Shown: positions 44,995-54,883, counted from the first letter of the stretch. The stretch is DNA of 64,000 nucleotides from Gemmatimonadales bacterium (GCA_041390145.1 JAWKQM010000006.1:62001-126000), one strand, 5' to 3'. Notes: generated by a model not told the origin, from the letters alone. Translations and numbers: made by a program.

Positions 44995-46133
44995 GCGCCC
45001 CGGCCGCGCGGCACCCCGGTGAGCTGCGGTGGGAGACCCGCCTCCTGGCGGTGGTCACCGCGACGCTGGTGGTGTTCGGTATCGCCAACGCCTATGGCGC
45101 GCTCAGCCTGCAGACGGCGGGCGGCACCGGTGCGGGCTTTGCGATCCGCCAGCTGGTGGGTGCGATGCTGGGCCTGCTGGGGCTGAGCGTGGTTTCCCGG
45201 ATCGATTACCATCTCTGGCGCCGGTTCGCCTGGCCGTTCTTCTTCGCCACGATCGTGGTGCTGCTGATTGTCCTCCTGCCGGGGACCGAGCGGATTGCCC
45301 CCAGGATCAACGGCGCGCGCCGCTGGGTCGATATCGGCCCTCTGAACTTCCAGCCGTCCGAGATTGCCCGCCTTGCCATCATCGTCTGGTGCGCCGCGCT
45401 CGCGGCCAAGAAGGGCGTGCAGGTGCGGGACTTCAAGAAGGGCGTGCTCCCGTTCCTGGTCGGGATCGGAGCGATCGCGCTCCTCATTTTTCTCCAGCCA
45501 AACCTGACCATGGCAACGCTGGTGACCCTGCTCGGCCTGATTGTCCTCTTCTCGGCAGGCGCCAGAATCGGGCACTTCATCCTGCTCGGGTTCGGCGTGC
45601 TGCTGCTCCTCTTCGACAAGATCCAGTCTGCCCAGTATCGGATGGCGCGCTGGACCACCTTCCTCAACCCCGGCGACGCGAAGGATGCGGGGATGCAGAT
45701 TCACCAGTCCCTCGTCGGCATCGGTTCGGGGCGACTGCTTGGGGTCGGGTTCGGGGAAGGCCAACAGAAGCTCTTCCTGCCGTACGCCTACTCGGACTTC
45801 ATGTTCAGCACGATCGGGGAGGAGTGGGGGTTTCTGGGCGTCGTGCTGGTAGTGGTCCTCTTCGGCCTCTTCCTCTGGCTCGGCTTTCGAATCGCGCGAA
45901 GCGCGCCCGATCCCTTCGGGCAGTTCCTCGCGGTCGGCATCACTGCGATGATTGGCATCACGGCGGTGATGCACATGGCGGTCTCCCTGGCCCTGATGCC
46001 GACGACCGGGCTGACCCTTCCCTTCATGTCGTACGGCCGGTCCAGCCTGGTCATCTCACTGGTGAGCACCGGTATCCTGATCAACATCGGGCGCATGCGG
46101 GGACGACCCGCACCCAAGCCGGTCGCCGAATGA
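44991..46133 (+). CDS. ftsW: Septal SEDS glycosyltransferase FtsW
   Basis: FtsW polymerises lipid II into septal glycan strands together with FtsI. The 380-residue protein is a ten-helix SEDS protein with RINGARRWVDIGPLNFQPSE, the FLQPNLTMA segment and the terminal block GLTLPFMSYGRSS. Its position between murD and murG in the dcw cluster favours FtsW over RodA. It overlaps murG as ATGA. The GTG start fits the tight packing. Confidence 0.94.
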   Translation: MSAPAARHPGELRWETRLLAVVTATLVVFGIANAYGALSLQTAGGTGAGFAIRQLVGAMLGLLGLSVVSRIDYHLWRRFAWPFFFATIVVLLIVLLPGTERIAPRINGARRWVDIGPLNFQPSEIARLAIIVWCAALAAKKGVQVRDFKKGVLPFLVGIGAIALLIFLQPNLTMATLVTLLGLIVLFSAGARIGHFILLGFGVLLLLFDKIQSAQYRMARWTTFLNPGDAKDAGMQIHQSLVGIGSGRLLGVGFGEGQQKLFLPYAYSDFMFSTIGEEWGFLGVVLVVVLFGLFLWLGFRIARSAPDPFGQFLAVGITAMIGITAVMHMAVSLALMPTTGLTLPFMSYGRSSLVISLVSTGILINIGRMRGRPAPKPVAE

Positions 46134-47218
46134 GCACGGTCCTGATTGCCGGCGGCGGAACGGGCGGACACCTGATGCCGGCCCTCGCGATCGCCGCCGA
46201 ACTCCGTCGACAGCGGCCCGATCTGGAACCGGTGCTCGTGGGGGCGGAGCGCGGCATCGAGCGTACCCTGCTGCCGACCCGGGATTTCCGGTACGCGCTG
46301 CTCCCGGCGGAGCCGCTCTACCGGCGGCAGTGGTGGAAGAACTGGCGCTGGCCGTTCCTGGCGGGGCGGCTCCTCCGCGCCGTCGGCCGGCTTCTCGACA
46401 AGGAGCGTCCGCTCGCGGTGCTGGGCACCGGTGGATACGCCTCGGCGCCGGTGGTCTACCTGGCGGCCCGGCGCGGCATCCCGACGGCCATCCAGGAGCA
46501 GAACGCGGTCCCCGGCCTCGCCACGAAGCTGGTGAGTCGCCGCGCCCGCCACGTATACCTTGGGGCCCCTGAAGCGGCGCGCCAGTTGGCAAAAGGGAAC
46601 GCCACCCGGGTCTTCGAGACCGGCAACCCGATCAACCCACCCGATCGTTCACGTAGCGAAGCCGCTCGAGCCCGTTTCGGACTCACGGCCGACCGCCCGG
46701 TCGTGCTGGTCACCGGGGGAAGCCAGGGAGCGGTCGCCATCAACGAAGCCACGGCGGGTTGGGTCTCGTCCGGGGGAGCTGCCGGAGTCCAGTTGCTCTG
46801 GGCCACGGGAAAGGGCTCGCACGCCCGGTTTGCCGCCGCGCATCGGCCGCCCGGAGTCCAGGTGTTCGACTTTCTCGACCCGATTGCCGATGCGTTCGCC
46901 GTGGCGGACCTGGTGGTTGGGAGGGCCGGGATGATGACCTGCGCTGAGATCTGTGCCTGGGGTCTGCCGAGTATCCTCATCCCGCTTCCGACGGCGGCGG
47001 CTGACCACCAGACGGGCAACGCGCGGGCGCTGGAGGCATCCGGGGCCGCCATCGTCCTCCTCCAGCGCGACCTGACGCCTGAGTCGCTGGGGGAGGCTGT
47101 TTCGGGGCTCATCGGGAACCCGACCCGGATGACCACCATGGCGGGTGCCGCCCAGGCCCGGGGCCGTCCCACAGCCGCCAGCGACATCGTGTCGCATCTT
47201 TTGACGCTTCTGGAGTAG
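46130..47218 (+). CDS. murG: MurG N-acetylglucosaminyltransferase
   Basis: MurG adds GlcNAc to lipid I, producing lipid II, on the inner face of the membrane. The 362-residue GT-B protein has the glycine-rich loop IAGGGTGGHLMPALA, GTGGYASAPV, the TAIQEQNAVPG segment, VTGGSQGA and the C-domain RAGMMTCAEI. It is followed by a 49-base AT-rich gap, the only obvious break in the cell-wall cluster, containing a candidate promoter for murC onward. Confidence 0.95.
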   Translation: MSTVLIAGGGTGGHLMPALAIAAELRRQRPDLEPVLVGAERGIERTLLPTRDFRYALLPAEPLYRRQWWKNWRWPFLAGRLLRAVGRLLDKERPLAVLGTGGYASAPVVYLAARRGIPTAIQEQNAVPGLATKLVSRRARHVYLGAPEAARQLAKGNATRVFETGNPINPPDRSRSEAARARFGLTADRPVVLVTGGSQGAVAINEATAGWVSSGGAAGVQLLWATGKGSHARFAAAHRPPGVQVFDFLDPIADAFAVADLVVGRAGMMTCAEICAWGLPSILIPLPTAAADHQTGNARALEASGAAIVLLQRDLTPESLGEAVSGLIGNPTRMTTMAGAAQARGRPTAASDIVSHLLTLLE

Positions 47219-47226
47219 CCTCGCTC

Positions 47227-47255
47227 TTTCGCAACTCTCGATAAGATTTTACATT
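47227..47255 (+). promoter_or_regulatory. Candidate internal promoter for murC-ftsQAZ
   Basis: The 49-base gap after murG is strikingly AT rich. TTTCGC (47227-47232), 17 bases, then TACATT (47250-47255) is the best pair; TAAGAT at 47242 is an alternative -10. The murC ATG lies 12 bases downstream. The -35 match is weak. Confidence 0.4.
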
Positions 47256-47267
47256 AGCTCAATTCCA

Positions 47268-48641
47268 ATGGACTTATTCAACCCCTCGGATCCGCGGCCT
47301 GTGCACTTCGTCGGCATCGGCGGGGCGGGGATGAGCGCCCTGGCGTTGATCACGCGTCGGCGGGGGGTGCCTGTGACCGGTTGCGACCCGGCTCCGGAAG
47401 GCGCTGCCGATGTGGCGGCTCTGGGAGCCAAAATCGCCGACCGACACGATCCTGCCCACGTCGAGGGGGCCCGCGCGGTGGTGTACACCGCGGCGGTCCC
47501 TCAGGACCACCCGGAGCTGGTGCGGGCCCGTGAACTCGGGATTCCGGTTGTGCCGCGCAAGGAAGCGCTCGCCGGTCTGGTCGCAGGTGGCACTGTCGTC
47601 GGGATTGCGGGGACGCACGGCAAGACGACCACCACGGTGATGACGACCGAGGCACTGGCGGCGGCCGGCCTGGCCCCGACGGGACTGGCAGGCGGACGGG
47701 TCGGCCAATGGGGTGGAAACGCCCGGCTCGATGGTAGCTCGCTCTTTGTGGTCGAGGCCGACGAGTACGACAAGGCCTTTCTCGCCCTCCACCCGACGGT
47801 GGCGGTCGTAAACAACGTCGAGGCCGACCACCTCGAGTGCTACGGGTCCTTCGACGCGCTCGAGGAGGCGTTCGCCACATTCGCGGCGCGGGCTCGCGTG
47901 CGGCTGATCGGCGTCGACGATGCAGGCGCGGCCCGTCTGGCGGCACGGCTCGGGCCGGGGATTCTGAGGTTCGGGGTGGCGGCCGACGCCGAATGTCGCA
48001 TCTCCGACGTCCGGCAGGAATCATTGCTGACCGTGGCTTCGGTGACGCTGCCGGGGCGGAAGGCCGTGACGCTCCGGTTGCGTGTGCCGGGGCTCCACAA
48101 CCTCCGGAACGCCACGGCGGCCCTCGGGGTTGTCCATGCGCTCGACGGGCCACTGGAGCCGGCGCTCGAGGCCCTCGCGGAGTTTCCCGGTGTGGGGCGG
48201 CGGTTCGAGCGGCTCGGCGATGCGGGCGGCGTGACGCTGGTGGACGACTATGCGCACCACCCGACGGAACTGGCCGCCACGCTTGAGGCTGCGCGCCAGG
48301 CGTTTCCAGGTCGACGACTGGTGGCGGTGTTCCAGCCCCACCTCTACAGCCGGACCCAGGCGCACAGCACCGCGATGGGGCAGGCGCTTGCCGGGGCCGA
48401 CCTGGCGGTGGTTACCGAGATTTATGCCGCGCGGGAGCAGCCAGTGCCCGGCGTGAGCGGTGTGCTGGTGGCCGAGGCGGCCCGGGCTGCAGGCGCAAAC
48501 GTGCATTTTGCGCCTGACCGGGGGGAGGTCGGCCGGTTGGTGCTGGGACTCCTGGCGCCGGGCGATGTGCTCCTGACCCTCGGGGCGGGCGACATCACCA
48601 GGCTCGGGCCCGAGCTGGCAGCCGGGCTGCGGGCCGGATGA
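47268..48641 (+). CDS. murC: UDP-MurNAc:L-Ala ligase MurC
   Basis: MurC adds L-alanine to UDP-MurNAc, the first peptide step. The 457-residue Mur ligase has HFVGIGGAGMSALA, the ATP loop IAGTHGKTTTTVM, EADEYDKAFL, NNVEADHLECY and DDYAHHPTE, all MurC hallmarks. It is followed directly by ftsQ (ATGA overlap); the usual murB and ddl between them are absent. It may be the first gene of a separate transcript driven from the gap upstream. Confidence 0.95.
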   Translation: MDLFNPSDPRPVHFVGIGGAGMSALALITRRRGVPVTGCDPAPEGAADVAALGAKIADRHDPAHVEGARAVVYTAAVPQDHPELVRARELGIPVVPRKEALAGLVAGGTVVGIAGTHGKTTTTVMTTEALAAAGLAPTGLAGGRVGQWGGNARLDGSSLFVVEADEYDKAFLALHPTVAVVNNVEADHLECYGSFDALEEAFATFAARARVRLIGVDDAGAARLAARLGPGILRFGVAADAECRISDVRQESLLTVASVTLPGRKAVTLRLRVPGLHNLRNATAALGVVHALDGPLEPALEALAEFPGVGRRFERLGDAGGVTLVDDYAHHPTELAATLEAARQAFPGRRLVAVFQPHLYSRTQAHSTAMGQALAGADLAVVTEIYAAREQPVPGVSGVLVAEAARAAGANVHFAPDRGEVGRLVLGLLAPGDVLLTLGAGDITRLGPELAAGLRAG

Positions 48642-49330
48642 GGCGCTGGCTTCGACCGGTGCTCCTGGCCGTCGCTGGTGTCGCGGCCGGCGGGCTCCTC
48701 TGGTTTGGCGGCCCGCTCCTCCTGAGGAAGGTCAACTTCTTTCAGGTGCGGAGGGTCGAGCTGGTCGGGGTGAGCGCGGTCAACCCACCGGATCTCGTCG
48801 CGGCGCTGAAGATTCCGACCCGGGGCAATCTTTTCGACGATCTCCGCCCGTACCAGCAGCGGGCGCTGGCCTTTCCGGGGATCCGGAGTGCGCAGGTGCA
48901 TCGGCGCCTCCCGGGGACGCTCGTGGTAGAGGTCACGGAGGCGCGAGCGGTCGCGCTGGCGCCAAAGGACGGGCGCCTCGCCATGATCGGGCGGAACGGG
49001 AAGTTCCTGCCGTTCGACCCGGCGGTGTCGGCGCCGGACCTCCCGGTGGTCGACCAGCCCGGCGTGGCGGTTGCCCGGGTGCTCGGGCGCCTGCAGGAAC
49101 TCGATCCTGAGTTATTTTCGAGGGTGGTCACGGCCTCGCAGGTGAATGGGGACGTGCTGGTGGACTTGGGCGGACACCGACTGTGGTTCCGCCCTGACGT
49201 GACAGCGGAGGTTATTCGCGCGGTGATGGCAGCAGAACAGGTACTCGGCCAGCAGGGCCGCGCGTGGGTGGAACTGGACGGCCGATTTGCCGGACAGGTG
49301 GTCGTGCGGGGACGGGGACGTCCGGCATGA
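48638..49330 (+). CDS. ftsQ: Cell division protein FtsQ
   Basis: The 230-residue bitopic protein has one N-terminal membrane helix (LLAVAGVAAGGLLWFGGPLLL). A POTRA domain follows (FQVRRVELVGVSAVNPPDLV, ending near residue 100 at VEVTEARAVAL), then an FtsQ beta domain. FtsQ bridges early and late divisome proteins with FtsB and FtsL. The basic stretch RRWLRP before the helix gives the expected cytoplasmic N-terminus. It overlaps ftsA as ATGA. Confidence 0.9.
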   Translation: MRRWLRPVLLAVAGVAAGGLLWFGGPLLLRKVNFFQVRRVELVGVSAVNPPDLVAALKIPTRGNLFDDLRPYQQRALAFPGIRSAQVHRRLPGTLVVEVTEARAVALAPKDGRLAMIGRNGKFLPFDPAVSAPDLPVVDQPGVAVARVLGRLQELDPELFSRVVTASQVNGDVLVDLGGHRLWFRPDVTAEVIRAVMAAEQVLGQQGRAWVELDGRFAGQVVVRGRGRPA

Positions 49331-50580
49331 CCGCCTCTCCGCAACGCCTGGTCGCCGCACTCGACCTTGGTTCCACTCGCACCGTCGCCATCGTCGCCGA
49401 AGCGACCGGCGACTCCCGGGAGCCGCTGGCCCGAATCCTCGGCGTCGGCATCGAGCGGTCTGCGGGGATGCGTCGGGGCGTCATCCGGGATCTCGAAGAG
49501 ACGACCCGCGCCATCACCAAGGCCATGGCGGACGCGCAGCGGATGGCTGGCGTCGAGGTCGGTACCGTGTACTGCGGCATCGCCGGCGAACATGTGGCCG
49601 GCCGGAGCTCCCACGGGATGGTGTCGGTCACGGGAGATGAGATCCGCACGGGCGACGTGGCGCGCGTCAATGACATGGCCAGCAACGTCTCCTTCGGCCG
49701 CGACCACGAACTCCTGCACGCCATTCCGCAGGATTACATCATCGACCAGCAGCCGGGGATCAGCGAGCCCATCGGGATGAGCGGTTCGCGGCTCGAAGCC
49801 GAGGTGTACCTGGTCACGGTGCTCTCGAGCGTCTTGCAGAACCTGCGGCGTGCAGTGGAGCGGGCCGGCTTCCATGTGGGAGAGTTCGTGCTCGAACCGC
49901 TGGCCGCCTCGCTGGCCGTGCTCACGCCCGACGAACGGGAGCTGGGGTGCGCCATCGTGGAGCTCGGAGGCGGGTCCACCAACGTCTCGATCTTCCAGGG
50001 CGGCAAGATTCGCCATACCGCGTCGCTGCTCTGCGCCGGTGGGCATGTGACCGCCGACCTGGTGCACGGCCTGCAGGTGACCCAGCAGGACGCCGAGCGC
50101 ATCAAGGAGCGGTTCGGCGCCGCCTACGAACCGCTGGTGCCGGAAGACGACGTCATCCAGCTGCCCAGCACGCCGGGTCAGGGGGCGCGGAGCGCGCACC
50201 GCCGGGTGCTTGCGCATATAATGCACATGCGGCTGCAGGAAGTGCTGGAATACGCCCTCGACGAGATCACCCGCGCCGGGTACCACCAGCGCCTGCCGGC
50301 CGGCGTCATCCTGACCGGCGGCGGCGCGCAGGCCACCGGCATCGTGGAGCTGGGCCGCGAGGTGTTTGCCATGCCGGTGCGGGTCGGCATCCCGCGGCAG
50401 GGGCTCACCGGCCTGGCCGACAGCGTGGAATCGCCGCGGATGGTGGTGCCCGCCGGGTTGGCCCTCTATGGCGCACGGCAACTGGCGCTCGGCAGCGGCT
50501 TCGGCAGCGGCGGGCGTCGCGGCACCCAGGTTGAGAAGTACCTCGCCCCCGTCAAGCGTTGGCTGCAAGACTTCTTCTGA
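49327..50580 (+). CDS. ftsA: Cell division protein FtsA
   Basis: FtsA is an actin-like ATPase that ties FtsZ filaments to the membrane. The 417-residue protein has the phosphate-1 loop AALDLGSTRTVAIV, the 1C domain that replaces actin subdomain 1B, the phosphate-2 block VELGGGSTNVS and GVILTGGGAQ. It ends in an amphipathic helix (YLAPVKRWLQDFF) that serves as the membrane target. The 23-base gap to ftsZ contains a GAGAGG ribosome site. Confidence 0.95.
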   Translation: MTASPQRLVAALDLGSTRTVAIVAEATGDSREPLARILGVGIERSAGMRRGVIRDLEETTRAITKAMADAQRMAGVEVGTVYCGIAGEHVAGRSSHGMVSVTGDEIRTGDVARVNDMASNVSFGRDHELLHAIPQDYIIDQQPGISEPIGMSGSRLEAEVYLVTVLSSVLQNLRRAVERAGFHVGEFVLEPLAASLAVLTPDERELGCAIVELGGGSTNVSIFQGGKIRHTASLLCAGGHVTADLVHGLQVTQQDAERIKERFGAAYEPLVPEDDVIQLPSTPGQGARSAHRRVLAHIMHMRLQEVLEYALDEITRAGYHQRLPAGVILTGGGAQATGIVELGREVFAMPVRVGIPRQGLTGLADSVESPRMVVPAGLALYGARQLALGSGFGSGGRRGTQVEKYLAPVKRWLQDFF

Positions 50581-50603
50581 TCAGGTCCTGAGAGGACACA
50601 CCC

Positions 50604-51758
50604 ATGATCTTCGAGCTCGAAGAAACGGTCACCCAAAGCGCCAAGATGAAGGTCGTCGGCGTCGGCGGCGGCGGTGGCAACGCGGTGAACCGGATGATCG
50701 AGGAGCGCCTGCTGGGCGTGGAGTTCATCTCGGTCAACACCGACGCCCAGGCGCTCACGGCCTCGCGGTCGGACATCAAGGTCCAGATCGGCAAGAAGCT
50801 GACCCGCGGCCTCGGCGCCGGCGCCCGGCCCGAAATTGGCCGGCAGGCGGTCGAGGAAAACCGGGACGAGATCATCGCCGCGGTGCAGGGCGCCGACCTG
50901 GTCTTCGTGACCTGCGGCATGGGCGGCGGTACGGGAACCGGAGCGGCGCCGATCGTGGCCCAGGTGGCGCGGGACATCGGCGCGCTGACCGTGGGCATCG
51001 TGACCAAGCCGTTCCTCTTCGAAGGCCGGAAGCGGATGCGGCAGGCCGAGATGGGCATCGCCGAGCTGCGCAACAACGTGGACACGATGATCGTGGTTCC
51101 CAACGAGCGGCTCCTCGCGGTGGTCGGGAAAGGCATCCCCTTCCAGGATGCGCTCAAGAAGGCCGACGAGGTGCTGCTCCACGCCACGCAGGGGATCGCC
51201 GGGCTGATCACCTCGACCGGCATCATCAACGTCGACTTCGCCGATGTGCGGACGATCATGCAGAACGGTGGGGCGGCGCTGATGGGCACCGGGACCGGGC
51301 GGGGTGACAACCGCGCCATGGAAGCGGCCCAGCAGGCTATTTCGAGCCCCCTGCTCGACAACGTCTCGATCACCGGCGCCACCGGCGTACTGATCAACAT
51401 CACCGGCGGCAACGACCTGACGCTCGGCGAGGCCAGCACCATCAACCAGATCATCCACGACGCCGCCGGCGACGATGCCGAAATCATCTTTGGTGCGCAC
51501 AACGATCCGGCCATGGAGGGCGAGGTCCGGGTGACGGTCATCGCCACCGGGTTTGACCGGACGATCACGCACGACGTCGGCGGCCGCTCGGCGCCCGGCA
51601 TCCTGCCGTTCCCGACGCCGCGTCGGACGGCCACGCCTCCTCCGCTCAGCAATCAGACTCCTGCCCCGGCCAGTCGGCCGGAACCGCGCCGGCCCGCCGC
51701 CCCGTCCGATGTGCCGGACATGGAAATCCCGACCTTTATCCGGCGGCAGATGGACTGA
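50604..51758 (+). CDS. ftsZ: Cell division protein FtsZ
   Basis: FtsZ is the tubulin-like GTPase that forms the Z ring. The 384-residue protein has the T1 loop [13 protein letters not shown], the tubulin signature GGGTGTG at 107-113, the [12 protein letters not shown] block and the T7 loop [12 protein letters not shown] proline-rich linker of about 50 residues leads to the conserved C-terminal peptide [12 protein letters not shown], which binds FtsA. Its stop overlaps the M23 peptidase gene as TGATG. Confidence 0.97.
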   Translation: MIFELEETVTQSAKMKVVGVGGGGGNAVNRMIEERLLGVEFISVNTDAQALTASRSDIKVQIGKKLTRGLGAGARPEIGRQAVEENRDEIIAAVQGADLVFVTCGMGGGTGTGAAPIVAQVARDIGALTVGIVTKPFLFEGRKRMRQAEMGIAELRNNVDTMIVVPNERLLAVVGKGIPFQDALKKADEVLLHATQGIAGLITSTGIINVDFADVRTIMQNGGAALMGTGTGRGDNRAMEAAQQAISSPLLDNVSITGATGVLINITGGNDLTLGEASTINQIIHDAAGDDAEIIFGAHNDPAMEGEVRVTVIATGFDRTITHDVGGRSAPGILPFPTPRRTATPPPLSNQTPAPASRPEPRRPAAPSDVPDMEIPTFIRRQMD

Positions 51759-53002
51759 TGAAGGTCGCGCGGTTTCTTGTCGCCTTTGCGATCGTCCTGT
51801 TCGGGGCCTGGGCCGCGATCAACCACTCCTGGCCGTGGAAGCGCGTGCTGGTCGCCCCGCCCATCGTGGTGGACAACGCCTGGACCGAGAATACCGACAC
51901 CCTGCACCGGGGTGAAACGATCTCCGAACTGCTCGCGCGCCAGGGAGTGGTCGGGCTGAACCTGCAGGACGTCGTCGAGCGCTCGAGCTTCGATCCGCGC
52001 CGCGCTCGCGCCGGCATGGTCTTCAGCTTCCGGCGTCCCCGCCTGGACTCCTTCCCAAGCGCGTTTTCCGTGCGCACCGGCGCCGAGCAGCGCCTCCAGT
52101 TCCTCCGGGCCGACAGCGGCGGCTGGACGACCGAGATCCAGCCGATCGAATGGCGCCCGGAGGTGGTGCGGATCGAAGGGCCGATCGACAACTCGCTGTA
52201 TGTGGCGCTTGACGACGGGGTCGACGCGCAGCTCCTGGGTCCGGGCGAGCGGGAGCGACTGGCCTGGGACCTCGCGGATGTCTATGCCTGGTCCGTGGAC
52301 TTCACTCGGGACATCAGGTCGGGGGACCGATTCCAGGTCGTGTTCGAACGTGAGGTGTCCGAGGAGGGGGAAGTACGGTTCGGAAAGATCCTGGCCAGCG
52401 ACCTCTCCATCAACGGGCGGAACCTCACAGCCTACCGGTTCGAGACGGCGAGCGGCGCGGCGTCCTACTACGACGCCGACGGCCAGTCCCTCCGGCGTGC
52501 CTTCCTCCGGGCCCCCCTCCAGTTCCGCCGCATCTCCTCCAGCTTCAACCGCTCCCGCCGGCATCCGATTCTCGGATACGCCCGCCGCCACGAGGGCACA
52601 GACTACTCCGCCGCCTACGGTACCCCGGTGCTGGCGGCCGGCGAGGGGACCGTGGTCAAGGCGGGGCGGGCCGGGGGATACGGCAACCTGATCGAGCTGC
52701 GCCACGCCAACGGAATCACCACGCGCTACGGGCACCTGAGCGCCATCCTCGTCCGGGTGGGTACCCGGGTCAGCCAGGGACAGGTCATCGGCCGGGTAGG
52801 CGCCACTGGTTTGGCGACGGCCTCGCACCTGCACTACGAGTTCCGGGTCAATGGCGTCGCGCGCGACTCCCGTCGGATGGACCTCGGCAATGGCAAGCCG
52901 GTGGCTACCGCCGATCGTCCGGCGTTCGACATGGAACGGGACCGGCTGGCGGCCGAGTTGTACCCGGTGCCGGCACCGACGATGGCTCACCTCGGCGACT
53001 GA
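51758..53002 (+). CDS. M23-family peptidoglycan endopeptidase
   Basis: The 414-residue protein has an N-terminal signal/anchor (RFLVAFAIVLFGAWAAI) and a LysM- or OpgB-like region with HRGETISELLARQG. A C-terminal M23 (lysostaphin-type) domain has zinc ligands in RRHEGTDYSAAYGT and SHLHYEFR and the SGxG-like block VRVGTRVSQGQVIGRVG. Active-site residues appear intact, suggesting an active cross-link hydrolase rather than an EnvC-type activator. Translational overlap with ftsZ suggests a role in septal wall splitting. Confidence 0.9.
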   Translation: MKVARFLVAFAIVLFGAWAAINHSWPWKRVLVAPPIVVDNAWTENTDTLHRGETISELLARQGVVGLNLQDVVERSSFDPRRARAGMVFSFRRPRLDSFPSAFSVRTGAEQRLQFLRADSGGWTTEIQPIEWRPEVVRIEGPIDNSLYVALDDGVDAQLLGPGERERLAWDLADVYAWSVDFTRDIRSGDRFQVVFEREVSEEGEVRFGKILASDLSINGRNLTAYRFETASGAASYYDADGQSLRRAFLRAPLQFRRISSSFNRSRRHPILGYARRHEGTDYSAAYGTPVLAAGEGTVVKAGRAGGYGNLIELRHANGITTRYGHLSAILVRVGTRVSQGQVIGRVGATGLATASHLHYEFRVNGVARDSRRMDLGNGKPVATADRPAFDMERDRLAAELYPVPAPTMAHLGD

Positions 53003-53070
53003 TATCCCGCCGCCCTTCCGCGTCGCCCGAATCCTGACGCCGCCTCCCGCGTAGGATTCTCCAGACCGCC

Positions 53071-54861
53071 ATGCTGACACTCCTCCTCATCCCCCTCGCG
53101 GCATCGCTCGCGCTGATCGCCTATCGCCGGCTGGAAGCCCGGGGCGAACGGACCTGGATCCCGATGCTCCTCCGGGCAATCGCCTGGGGCGGGCTCGGCG
53201 CGTTGCTGGTCAACCCCAGCTGCCCCGGGCCGGTCGATACCCGCCCTCCCCTCGTGCTCCTCGATGCGTCGCTCAGCATGCTCGCCGACTCTGCACACTG
53301 GAGCATTGCCGTCGACACGGCGCGCAGCCTTGGCCGGGTCCGCTGGTTCGGCGACGCCCGGCCCTGGACCGATTCGGTCCCCGGCCGCGGGCAGAGCGAC
53401 CTCGCCCCGTCACTTGCCGCCGCGTCGGCCATCGGACGGCAGACGGTTGTCGTCACCGACGGGGAACTCGACGACCTGGGTGACGCACCCGCGGACCTGC
53501 TCGCATCCACCGGGTTCGTCGTGCTCCCGCGGACGCGGGGCCGCGACCTCGCGGTGCGGCAGGTTCGGGCGCCCGCCCGAGCGACGGTCGGCGACACCAT
53601 CATCGTGAACGTGGAAATTTCCTCCGGTGGGACAACGACGCCCGAGAGCGTCTCGGTGCTCGTGCGGGCGGGGCCGCGAGTCATTGGACGAACGACCGCG
53701 ATCCTGCCGCCGGACGGCTCCCTGCCGCTGCGTGTCGCGGCCGCGACTCGTGGCGTCGCGGTCGGGACGCAGTTCCTGACCGTGGGCATCGAGGCGGCCG
53801 CCGACGCGGAGCCGCGAGACGATGCGCGCCTCGTGGCGGTCGACTTCAGCGGTACGCCGGGCATCGTGCTGCTGGCGAGCCCCGGCGACTGGGACGCACG
53901 GTTTCTCTACCGCACACTGCGCGATGTGGCCGACTTGCCCGTGAAAGGGTTCGTCCGGCTCGACGGGGAACGGTGGCGCGATATGGACGGCCTGGCCGTG
54001 GTTGGTGCGGCGTCCGTGCGCGCATCCGCCGCCGGCGCGGATCTGCTGATCGTGCGCGGGGAAGCGCCCGCACTGGTTGACATCTCCAGGGCGCGCGGGC
54101 TCCTGCGGTGGCCTGAGGCCGAGTCCGGCGCGGGCGAGTGGTATGCGTCGGCCGCACCTGTCTCTCCCGTCGCGTTGGCCTTCCTCGGCGTCCCCGTCGA
54201 TTCGCTCCCGCCGCTCACGGGTATCAGGACGCTCACCCCCGCCGCGGGGGACTGGGTCGGTCTTATGGTCCAGCTCGGGCGGCGGGGCGCCGTGCGGCCG
54301 GTCATGGTCGGGAAACAGCTTGGGAGACGCCGGGAAGTCGTGCTCGGGGCAGATGGCCTCTGGCGATGGGGGTTCCGGGGTGGTCCGAGCGCGGATGTCT
54401 ATCGTGCGTTGGTCGCCGCCGCCGTGTCCTGGCTGCTGGCAGAACCGGACGCGGGAAGTTCCGAGGCGCGCATCCTTCAGCGGGTCACGGAGCAGGGGAT
54501 GCCTCTCACCTTCGAGCGGGCAAACGATTCGCTGACGATACTGCCCATCACTTTCGAGCAGCAGGGACGGGAACAGCTTGACACCCTTCGTTTCGGCGGC
54601 GACGGGCGCGCGTCGATCTGGCTTTCACCGGGGATCTACCGCTACCGGCTGGGCGGGCCTCGAGGGGGCACCGGCGTCGCCGCCGTGGACAGCTGGTCCC
54701 GAGAATGGCTCCCACGGGAGGCGGTCGTCTCCTCTCGCCCCGTCCCTGCGGCTGGGGCGGGTGCCCGGCGTTCCGCGCGGCAGTCGGCATGGCTCTACCT
54801 GCTGGTGTTGTTGTCGCTGGCGGGGGAGTGGCTGGCCCGCCGCCGCCTCGGTCTGCGTTGA
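53071..54861 (+). CDS. VWA-like membrane protein of unknown function
   Basis: The 596-residue protein has two N-terminal hydrophobic segments (LTLLLIPLAASLALIAY and WIPMLLRAIAWGGLGALLVN). A von Willebrand A-like domain with a DxSxS metal site follows (VLLDASLSM) and a TDGELDDLGD strand. Immunoglobulin-like and glutamine-amidotransferase-like regions come next, then a C-terminal helix (WLYLLVLLSLAGEWLARRR). This topology resembles the BatA/BatB-type and related membrane proteins. I do not recognise a specific family. TAGGAT at 53052 lies 13 bases before the ATG, a possible -10. Confidence 0.75.
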   Translation: MLTLLLIPLAASLALIAYRRLEARGERTWIPMLLRAIAWGGLGALLVNPSCPGPVDTRPPLVLLDASLSMLADSAHWSIAVDTARSLGRVRWFGDARPWTDSVPGRGQSDLAPSLAAASAIGRQTVVVTDGELDDLGDAPADLLASTGFVVLPRTRGRDLAVRQVRAPARATVGDTIIVNVEISSGGTTTPESVSVLVRAGPRVIGRTTAILPPDGSLPLRVAAATRGVAVGTQFLTVGIEAAADAEPRDDARLVAVDFSGTPGIVLLASPGDWDARFLYRTLRDVADLPVKGFVRLDGERWRDMDGLAVVGAASVRASAAGADLLIVRGEAPALVDISRARGLLRWPEAESGAGEWYASAAPVSPVALAFLGVPVDSLPPLTGIRTLTPAAGDWVGLMVQLGRRGAVRPVMVGKQLGRRREVVLGADGLWRWGFRGGPSADVYRALVAAAVSWLLAEPDAGSSEARILQRVTEQGMPLTFERANDSLTILPITFEQQGREQLDTLRFGGDGRASIWLSPGIYRYRLGGPRGGTGVAAVDSWSREWLPREAVVSSRPVPAAGAGARRSARQSAWLYLLVLLSLAGEWLARRRLGLR

Positions 54862-54871
54862 CTCCCGGCGT

Positions 54872-54883
54872 TAGATTCCGTCC
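54872..54883 (+). promoter_or_regulatory. Candidate leaderless -10 element for ftsY
   Basis: TAGATT (54872-54877) lies six bases before the ATG at 54884, and the following TTCCGTCCATG is identical to the bases before and at the tilS start. No -35 at proper spacing is visible; a TTGACT nearby is only eight bases upstream. Confidence 0.35.

Noticed and set aside
54858..54863. TTGACT as the -35 of ftsY
   Set aside because: It is only eight bases before the -10 candidate and overlaps the previous stop; spacing is wrong.
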